Shown piece after piece: positions 58,661 to 64,000 of a stretch of 64,000 nucleotides of DNA. The notes beneath the pieces were generated by a model. That model saw only the letters and a program-made list of their open reading frames with translations. It was not told the DNA's origin and did no database searches. The translations under genes and the position numbers were made by a program. Positions within the stretch are counted from its first letter, which is position 1. Each line of letters begins with the position of its first letter. Source of the DNA: Rhizobium leguminosarum bv. viciae USDA 2370 (GTDB lineage Bacteria; Pseudomonadota; Alphaproteobacteria; Rhizobiales; Rhizobiaceae); contig NZ_MRDL01000051.1 in the NCBI RefSeq assembly GCF_002008365.1, forward strand, positions 558,001 through 622,000. Reading direction: 5' to 3'.

Positions 58661-59797
58661 TTAGCGTTTGTAGGTCGGTGTGACGAAGGGCAGGGCGCTG
58701 ACGGTGGTCGGCAGATATTTGCCGCGCACCTCGGCATAGACCAATGTGCCTACGGCAGCATGGGAGACCGGCACGTAGCCCATGGCGACGGGGCCTTCGA
58801 CGCTGGGGCCGAAGCCGCCCGAGGTGACCTCGCCGATTTCGATCTTGCCTTCGGCATCGGCATAGAGCTTGGCATGGCCGCGCACCGGCGCCTTGCCTTC
58901 CGGCTTCAGGCCGACGCGGCGGCGCGCAGCACCGTTTTCGAGTTCGGACAGGATGCGGCCAGAGCCCGGGAAGCCGCCGGCGCGCGCGCCGTTGCCGCGC
59001 CTTGCCTTCTGCATGGCCCATTCCAGCGCCGCCTCGACCGGCGAGGTGGTCGTGTCGATATCGTTGCCGTAGAGGCAGAGGCCGGCTTCGAGGCGCAGCG
59101 AATCGCGGGCGCCGAGGCCGATCGCCTGAACGTCCGGATGTTCGAGCAACCGCATGGTGACATCCTCGGCCTTGTCGACGGGGATCGAAATCTCGAAGCC
59201 GTCCTCGCCGCTATAGCCGGAGCGCGAGACCAGACAGGAAACATCGTGCAGGCGGCAATGGCGCACGTCCATGAATTTCATCGCCGCGACGTCGGCCCAG
59301 AGCTCGGCGAGAACTTCGACCGCGCGCGGTCCCTGTAACGCGATCAAAGCGCGATTGAGGAGCGTGATGTCGCACCGGTCGCCGATATGGGCCTGCAGAT
59401 GAGCGAGATCGGCCTCCTTGCAGGAAGCGTTGACGACGATGAAAAGGTGATCGTCGAGATGGGTGATCATCAGATCGTCGAGAATGCAGCCGGTATCATC
59501 GGTGAAGAACCCATAACGCTGGCGGCCTTCGGCAAGGCCGAGGATATCGACCGGCACCAGGCTTTCGAGCGCCAGCGCCGCATCCTCGTAGCTGCCAGAT
59601 TTCGCCTTCACGATGACCTGGCCCATGTGGGAGACATCGAAGAGGCCGGCTTCGGCGCGGGTATGAAGATGCTCCTTCATCACGCCTGCGGGGTATTGCA
59701 CCGGCATGTCGTAACCCGCGAACGGCACCATGCGGGCGCCGAGCGAAAGATGCAGGGCATGCAGCGGGGTTTTCTTCAGGGCAGCAGTATCGTCCAA
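58661..59797 (-). CDS. gcvT: glycine cleavage system aminomethyltransferase (T protein)
   Basis: A 378-residue enzyme that transfers the methylene group from GcvH to tetrahydrofolate, giving 5,10-methylene-THF and ammonia. Landmarks are LHLSLGARMVPFAGYDMPVQYP, EAGLFDVSHMGQV, SRSGYSGEDGFEI and RDSLRLEAGLCLYG. There is no ATG at the conserved N-terminus; the TTG at 59797 has GGAGG six bases upstream (CGGAGGCGTCTT), which decides the start. A tandem glycine riboswitch precedes it, so the operon is switched on by glycine. Confidence 0.95.
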   Translation of the reverse strand: MDDTAALKKTPLHALHLSLGARMVPFAGYDMPVQYPAGVMKEHLHTRAEAGLFDVSHMGQVIVKAKSGSYEDAALALESLVPVDILGLAEGRQRYGFFTDDTGCILDDLMITHLDDHLFIVVNASCKEADLAHLQAHIGDRCDITLLNRALIALQGPRAVEVLAELWADVAAMKFMDVRHCRLHDVSCLVSRSGYSGEDGFEISIPVDKAEDVTMRLLEHPDVQAIGLGARDSLRLEAGLCLYGNDIDTTTSPVEAALEWAMQKARRGNGARAGGFPGSGRILSELENGAARRRVGLKPEGKAPVRGHAKLYADAEGKIEIGEVTSGGFGPSVEGPVAMGYVPVSHAAVGTLVYAEVRGKYLPTTVSALPFVTPTYKR

Positions 59798-59866
59798 AAG
59801 ACGCCTCCGGGGTTTGCGCCTTCTCACGAAGGCGCGGGCTCAAATCTGAAGGCGCGGCTGCGCACT

Positions 59867-60036
59867 TCTCTCCTGAGCCCCCTCTGTCCCTTTGCCTGAG
59901 ATTGTTATCCCTTCGGCGAGCGTTTCGAGAACGCTTCTCTCCAGAGTTCCGTCTGCCCCTTGCTGGTCCTTTTGCCTGAGAGTTTCCGGGGCGGTTGCTC
60001 CTTCGGCACCGGTGGCGAAAGCACCGGCTTCTCCCA
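59867..60036 (-). promoter_or_regulatory. tandem glycine riboswitch
   Basis: Two glycine aptamers in series on the minus strand, upstream of gcvT. Aptamer 1 occupies about 60036-59946 and aptamer 2 about 59945-59867. Each has the conserved CTCAGGCAAA (complement at 59891-59900 and 59971-59980) and the GCCGAAGG-A/G junction (complement near 59930 and 60002), followed by GG-AC and a CT-rich closing strand. Glycine binding would allow gcv expression, the usual logic for this class. Confidence 0.95.
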
Positions 60037-60203
60037 ACAAGGTTGGCGCAATTATCCGGCGGGTGTAGCGCTTGGCAAGGCCAAATGTCGTGACCGGACA
60101 ATTTTTTGTCGCCATATCCATGCCAAGCCCTGATCTGCGGCAAATCTGCTTTTGCATTCCGTGGGGAAACCGGCTATCGCGACATGCTGTTGAAGGGGAT
60201 CTC

Positions 60204-60584
60204 ATGCGGCAGACCGGACTGAAAGCGACGCTCTTCCTGCGCATGCTTTGCGCATTGAGCCTGCTTTTGCTTGGCCTCGCCCATCAGGCACATCAGGCTG
60301 TCGCCTCCGAAGGCTACGATGCAGCGACCTATGTGCTGCCTGACGGTACCTTCGCCTCGCTCTGCGTCACCGTGAAGGACACCGACGGCAAGACCGTCGC
60401 CTTCAAGCCGAATTGCGAAGCCTGCCGGCTGTCGTCCTCCGTCATCCTGCCGGCGCCGGATGCGGGCTCCTGGCTCGAGCGCAAGCTCGCCGCGCTGATC
60501 AACGCGCCGATCGAAACTTCAGCCGTTGCCAGCGTAAGCGCCGTCAGCCGGCCGAATTCCCGCGCACCTCCCGTCCTCGCCTGA
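60204..60584 (+). CDS. DUF2946-like copper-associated membrane/secreted protein
   Basis: A 126-residue protein with an N-terminal hydrophobic segment (FLRMLCALSLLLLGLAHQAH) and a CEAC motif (NCEACRLSS) near residue 72, matching DUF2946-type proteins that sit beside copper chaperones. The ATG at 60204 has GAAGGGGA upstream. It is 73 bp from the YcnI-PCuAC fusion gene on the same strand, which supports a joint role in periplasmic copper handling. Confidence 0.7.
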   Translation: MRQTGLKATLFLRMLCALSLLLLGLAHQAHQAVASEGYDAATYVLPDGTFASLCVTVKDTDGKTVAFKPNCEACRLSSSVILPAPDAGSWLERKLAALINAPIETSAVASVSAVSRPNSRAPPVLA

Positions 60585-60657
60585 TCTGCTTCCGCAACCC
60601 ATGATGCAGCATGCCGGTCCGCCCGAGAGAGGTCCGTGGCCGGCGAGGAGATATCCG

Positions 60658-61659
60658 ATGAAAACTATCAAGACATTTGGCAAGACATTCGGGCTTGCCG
60701 CCGTTCTTTCCGCGACCGCCTTTGCCGGCGCCGAGGCGCATGTGACCTTCCTCGACAGAGAGGCGAAGCAGGACAGCACCATTCTTGCCACGCTGCAGGT
60801 GCCGCACGGCTGCGACGGCAAGGCGACCACGGAAGTGCGGGTCAAGCTGCCGGAAGGCTTCGTCTTCGCCAAGCCGCAGCCGAAGGCAGGCTGGGAGCTC
60901 GAGGTGATTAAAGGCGACTACCAGAAGACCTACGACAATCACGGCGACAAGGTGAAGACGGGCGCGATCGAAGTGCGCTGGAAGAACGGCAATCTCTCCG
61001 ACGATTTCTACGATACTTTCGTCATCCAGGGTAAAGTGTCAGGAGTCGAGGCCGGCACCTCGCTCGCCTTTCCGGTGACGCAGATGTGCGGCGATACGGT
61101 CACGGCCTGGGATCAGGTGGCAAAGGAAGGTGGCGACGCGCATGGACTGAAAAGCCCGGCGCCGCTGTTGAAGGTCGTCGCCGGCGAAGACCATGGTCAC
61201 GACCATGACGATATGACCGGCATGGACATGTCCGGCATGGCTGGCATGGCCGCTGCCGCACCGGCTGGCGAAACGGTCAAGGCCGGCGATCTCGAGATTT
61301 CCGGCGGCTTCGCCAAGGCAATGCTGCCCGGCCAGCCGGTCGGCGGCGGCTTTTTCACGGTGAAAAACAACGGCAAGACGGACGATCGCTTGCTGTCCGT
61401 GACCTCGCCTGTATCAGGCGAAGTTCAGATCCACGAGATGGAGACCAAGGACAACGTCATGCGGATGCGCCAGCTGAAGGACGGCATCGCCATCGCCGCT
61501 GGCGAGACGGTCAAGCTTGAGCCCGGCAACCTGCACCTGATGTTCCAGAAGGTGAAGACGCCGTTCAAGCAGGGAGACACGGTGCCGGTGACGCTGACCT
61601 TCGAAAGGGCCGGCAAGGTCGATCTGGTCCTGCAGGTGCTCTCCGCTCAAGGCAAGTGA
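60658..61659 (+). CDS. YcnI-PCu(A)C fusion copper chaperone
   Basis: A 333-residue periplasmic protein. A signal peptide ends in AFAGAEA, so the mature protein starts with the copper-ligand histidine of HVTFLDREA, exactly as in YcnI (DUF1775, residues about 25-175). A His/Met linker (GHDHDDMTGMDMSGMAGM, about 182-200) follows. The last third is a PCu(A)C domain (DUF461) with MLPGQPVGGGFFTVKNNG and HEMETKDNVMRMR, and a HLMF motif. Three copper sites in one chain suggest delivery to cytochrome oxidase or copper buffering. The ATG at 60658 has GAGGAG upstream. Confidence 0.92.
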   Translation: MKTIKTFGKTFGLAAVLSATAFAGAEAHVTFLDREAKQDSTILATLQVPHGCDGKATTEVRVKLPEGFVFAKPQPKAGWELEVIKGDYQKTYDNHGDKVKTGAIEVRWKNGNLSDDFYDTFVIQGKVSGVEAGTSLAFPVTQMCGDTVTAWDQVAKEGGDAHGLKSPAPLLKVVAGEDHGHDHDDMTGMDMSGMAGMAAAAPAGETVKAGDLEISGGFAKAMLPGQPVGGGFFTVKNNGKTDDRLLSVTSPVSGEVQIHEMETKDNVMRMRQLKDGIAIAAGETVKLEPGNLHLMFQKVKTPFKQGDTVPVTLTFERAGKVDLVLQVLSAQGK

Positions 61660-61661
61660 GA

Positions 61662-61721
61662 GCAGCGATTCAAAGTGCTACAGCGTCCTTTGCGCGTCTG
61701 GAAAGACGCGCGGCGCTGTAG
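61662..61721. repeat. truncated RIME element
   Basis: The 44-bp palindrome at 61678-61721 matches, in reverse orientation, palindrome I of the element at 25935-25978 with about three differences. The match continues through CAAAGTG to 61662 and then stops, so palindrome II is missing. It lies directly after the copper chaperone stop. Confidence 0.85.
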
Positions 61722-61726
61722 TTAAA

Positions 61727-61760
61727 AAAGCCCGCGACAGCAATCGCAGTCGCGGGCTTT
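61727..61760. terminator. bidirectional intrinsic terminator
   Basis: AAAGCCCGCGAC and GTCGCGGGCTTT form a perfect 12-bp stem with a 10-nt loop. Six A's precede it (T-run for minus-strand transcripts) and CTTTCGTTT follows. It separates the convergent copper chaperone and the 91-residue protein. Confidence 0.85.
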
Positions 61761-61779
61761 CGTTTGGAAGGCGATCGCC

Positions 61780-62055
61780 TCAGAAGTCTTCGTAGGATCG
61801 CAGCGCCTGTTTCAGGCCGGACTGCGGCTGGCGGTTGCCTTTCGCCATCAAGTCGAGTGCAACTTCGGTCGACTGGATGATGCTGGAGGGCTCGTCTATT
61901 TCCTCAGTGCCTTCGGCCTTCAACTGCCGGTCGGCAACCCGCCGTGCGTCGCGCGCCGCAGTGCTCGTCGCGACACGCTGCGGGATTCGGAGCGACTCGA
62001 AAGCAACAGCGGCGGTGTTGGCCGATATGGACAGGAGCTGGGTCATGCCAGTCAC
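61780..62055 (-). CDS. conserved-looking small protein, unknown
   Basis: A 91-residue soluble protein. The N-terminus MTGMTQLLSISANTAAVAFESLRIPQRVATSTA resembles an amphipathic helical start, and the C-terminal third (IIQSTEVALDLMAKGNRQPQSGLKQALRSYEDF) is helical. No domain is recognised. It has its own terminator at 61727-61760, which supports expression. The start could also be the internal ATG at 62046. Confidence 0.6.
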   Translation of the reverse strand: MTGMTQLLSISANTAAVAFESLRIPQRVATSTAARDARRVADRQLKAEGTEEIDEPSSIIQSTEVALDLMAKGNRQPQSGLKQALRSYEDF

Positions 62056-62168
62056 CGTATCGGCATGATCTTGGCGCCATCATAAGAAAATCATTGGCAT
62101 TTTACAAAATGGTAAGAATTCATATGAGCTCGATTGGAATCACTTTCGCAACGCGGTAAATCCGGCTC

Positions 62169-62546
62169 ATGATCCAGGCTCTCCTTGTCGCCTTCGGCGG
62201 CGCTATCGGTTCCGTTCTCAGATATTACGTCGGTCAGTGGACGCTACGTCTCATGGGGCCGGCCTTTCCCTGGGGAACGCTTGCCGTCAATGTTGTCGGC
62301 TGCTTCGTCATTGGCGTCTTCGCCGAGCTGATCGCGCGGAAGTTTAACGCCTCGACGGAACTGCGCCTTTTGCTGATCACCGGCTTCCTCGGTGGCTTCA
62401 CCACTTTTTCGGCCTTCTCGCTGGATGCCATCTCGCTATTCGAACGCGGCGAGGCTGTTGCCGGCGGCATTTATATCGCTGCGAGCGTCGGACTATCGAT
62501 GGCGGCCGTCATCGCAGGCCTTGCTGTCATGCGCGCTTTGGCCTGA
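62169..62546 (+). CDS. crcB: fluoride exporter CrcB/Fluc
   Basis: A 125-residue four-helix membrane protein of the Fluc dual-topology fluoride channel family. Markers are GGAIGSVLRYYVG at the N-terminus, WGTLAVNVVGCFVIG (conserved Asn), and TGFLGGFTTFSAFS with the Na+ and fluoride site residues. No fluoride riboswitch-like pattern is visible in the 110 bp upstream. Confidence 0.95.
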   Translation: MIQALLVAFGGAIGSVLRYYVGQWTLRLMGPAFPWGTLAVNVVGCFVIGVFAELIARKFNASTELRLLLITGFLGGFTTFSAFSLDAISLFERGEAVAGGIYIAASVGLSMAAVIAGLAVMRALA

Positions 62547-62640
62547 TCTCTTTTCCGGTTTCCGTTTTGCGTGAAAATGCTCTAAAGGCTGCGGCAAGAA
62601 CGCCGGCTTGGCCCGCGCAGCAATTTCCGAAAGATTTTTT

Positions 62641-63633
62641 ATGGCTGGCATTGAACATATCAAGGTTGAACCCGACGAAGCCGGCATGCGGCTCGATCGC
62701 TGGTTCAAGGTACACTTTCCGGGGCTCGGTTTCGGCCCGCTGCAGAAGCTGCTGCGCTCCGGCCAGGTGCGCGTCGACGGCGGACGTGTCAAATCGGATG
62801 CGCGCGTGCAGCCCGGCCAGACGGTGCGCGTGCCGCCGCTGGATGTCGATGCCAAGCTGAAGTCAGGACCGATCGCCGGCAAGGATCTCAAGCATTCGAC
62901 GGATTTCGAACTGCTGTCGCGCATGGTGCTGCATGAGGACGAAAAGGTGATCGTGCTCAACAAGCCACCCGGTCTTGCCGTGCAGGGCGGCTCCGGCGTC
63001 GCCAGGCATATCGACCAGATGCTCGAAGCCTGGACCAGCCCGAAGGGCGAGAAGCCGCGGCTCGTCCACCGTCTCGACCGCGATACTTCTGGTGTTCTCG
63101 TCATCGCCCGCACCCGCGGTGCCGCGCAGAAGCTGACGGCGGCCTTCCGCGAGCGCGATACCAAGAAGACCTACTGGGCGCTGGTCAAGGGCGTGCCACG
63201 CAAACACGAGGACAAGATCTCGACCTGGCTCGTCAAGGAGCCGACGGCTGACGGCGACCGCATGCGTATCGCCAAGCACGGCGAGGATGGAGCAGATCAC
63301 GCCGTTTCCTTCTATCGTGTGCTCGAAACCGCCGCCCAGAACCTCGCCTGGCTGGAGATGGAACCCTATACCGGCCGTACCCATCAGCTGCGTGTGCACG
63401 CGCTGCATATCGGCCATCCGATCATCGGCGATCCGAAATATTTCGACGACGATCCGAATTGGGATTTTCCAGGCGGCGTCCAGAAGAAGCTGCATCTGCA
63501 CGCACGTCACATCGACATCCCGCACCCCTCCGGCGGGCGCCTGCGCATCAGTGCGCCGCTGCCGTCGCATATGGTGCAGACCTGGAATCTTCTCGGCCTC
63601 GATCTCGCCAGTGCCGAAAGGGACGCCGAATGA
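62641..63633 (+). CDS. rluC: RluA-family 23S rRNA pseudouridine synthase
   Basis: A 330-residue synthase with an N-terminal S4 domain (GMRLDRWFKVHFPGLGFGPLQKLLRSGQVRVDG, about residues 16-48) and the catalytic domain with LVHRLDRDTSGVL (catalytic Asp near 148). TGRTHQLRVH and IIGDPKY are intact. By domain type it is RluC/RluD-like, modifying uridines in 23S rRNA; the site is not certain. The ATG at 62641 gives the family N-terminus. The stop overlaps the next start by 4 bp. Confidence 0.92.
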   Translation: MAGIEHIKVEPDEAGMRLDRWFKVHFPGLGFGPLQKLLRSGQVRVDGGRVKSDARVQPGQTVRVPPLDVDAKLKSGPIAGKDLKHSTDFELLSRMVLHEDEKVIVLNKPPGLAVQGGSGVARHIDQMLEAWTSPKGEKPRLVHRLDRDTSGVLVIARTRGAAQKLTAAFRERDTKKTYWALVKGVPRKHEDKISTWLVKEPTADGDRMRIAKHGEDGADHAVSFYRVLETAAQNLAWLEMEPYTGRTHQLRVHALHIGHPIIGDPKYFDDDPNWDFPGGVQKKLHLHARHIDIPHPSGGRLRISAPLPSHMVQTWNLLGLDLASAERDAE

Positions 63634-64000
63634 AACTGGCGCTTTTCGATTGCGATGGCACACTGGTCGATAGCGCCGGTCTGATCCACGAAACTATGCG
63701 CAGGACCTTCGATAAGTTCGGCAGGCCGGAACCGCGCTTTGAAGACACCAAGGCCATTATCGGCCTGTCCCTCGATATTGCGATTGCCCGCATGCAGGGC
63801 AGGCAGCATGTGGAGCAGGAAGACATCGACATGACGGCGCATTACAAATCGCTGTTCTCGATCGTGCGGCAGGACCTCGATTACAGGGAGCCGCTGTTTC
63901 CCGGCATCCGCGAGATGATCGACGCGATCAGCGGGCGCGATGACCTGCTGATCGGCGCGGTGACGGGCAAATCCCGCCGCGGGCTCAAGCTCGTGATGGA
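63630..64000 (+). CDS. HAD family hydrolase, phosphoglycolate phosphatase-like (cut by window end)
   Basis: The first 123 residues of a haloacid-dehalogenase phosphatase, with motif I FDCDGTLVDSAG and motif II in GAVTGKSRRGL (Thr, near residue 113). The 3' part is beyond the window, so the catalytic Lys/Asp motifs III-IV cannot be checked. Its ATG overlaps the pseudouridine synthase stop (ATGA), so it is the second gene of that unit. Confidence 0.9.
   Translation, partial: MKLALFDCDGTLVDSAGLIHETMRRTFDKFGRPEPRFEDTKAIIGLSLDIAIARMQGRQHVEQEDIDMTAHYKSLFSIVRQDLDYREPLFPGIREMIDAISGRDDLLIGAVTGKSRRGLKLVM

Noticed and set aside
62056..62168. Fluoride riboswitch upstream of crcB
   Set aside because: The conserved fluoride aptamer elements are not visible; the region is short and AT-rich without the needed pseudoknot.

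Overview
This is a GC-rich 64 kb stretch of an alphaproteobacterial chromosome, almost certainly Rhizobium (R. etli / R. leguminosarum group). The evidence is a suf operon in the rhizobial order sufS2-B-C-D-S-T-A preceded by iron-control motifs of the Irr and RirA type, the purC-purS-purQ / small purL arrangement, RIME-type palindromic intergenic repeats, and the protein families present. Most genes are core housekeeping. There is no prophage, integrase, transposase, rRNA operon or CRISPR array.

Layout. 1-6.2 kb: two tandem inositol-monophosphatase paralogues, an acetyltransferase, an alpha/beta hydrolase, two tandem Bcr/CflA-type MFS exporters and the monothiol glutaredoxin grxD. 6.3-16.5 kb: a diheme cytochrome, a small basic protein, a membrane hydrolase, bolA, purL, a decayed PagL-like lipid A deacylase, a MocR-type regulator with paired direct repeats, a DUF1127 protein, a lipoprotein, and the purC-purS-kptA-purQ cluster, where an RNA 2'-phosphotransferase gene sits inside a purine operon. 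16.7-31.8 kb: a PAS-PAS-GGDEF-EAL protein, DUF2189 and iron-permease membrane proteins, purB, rpe, a periplasmic binding protein, a complete RIME element, a flavin reductase, TfoX-like and Nudix proteins, a DEAD-box helicase, an M23 peptidase, a ferritin-like protein and Bcp. 31.8-41 kb: a large AsmA-like envelope protein, tyrS, anmK, an acetyltransferase, an OafA-type acyltransferase and a hydrolase. 41-48.6 kb: the suf Fe-S assembly operon, interrupted between sufB and sufC by a dead GIY-YIG gene bracketed by exact 28-bp inverted repeats. 48.6-55.3 kb: an orphan flagellar-rod-like protein, a candidate structured RNA, an FdhF/YdeP-type molybdoenzyme, a GH25 muramidase lipoprotein, a relic of a second gcvP 3' end, a TetR/SDR divergent pair with a double operator, and a degenerate tRNA. 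55.4-60 kb: gcvT-gcvH-gcvP behind a tandem glycine riboswitch. 60.2-64 kb: a copper-handling pair (DUF2946 and a YcnI-PCuAC fusion), a truncated RIME, crcB, an RluA-family pseudouridine synthase and the start of a HAD phosphatase.

How the genes connect. Three themes recur. Purine synthesis: purC/S/Q/L/B encode SAICAR synthetase, the three-part FGAM synthase and adenylosuccinate lyase. Fe-S and iron homeostasis: the suf operon, grxD, bolA and an iron permease-like protein. One-carbon metabolism: the glycine cleavage operon is switched by glycine and supplies C1 units also needed for purines. The signals least explained by standard annotation are the inverted-repeat GIY-YIG cassette in the suf operon, the multi-hairpin element at 49.4-49.6 kb, kptA within the pur cluster, and the gcvP fossil.
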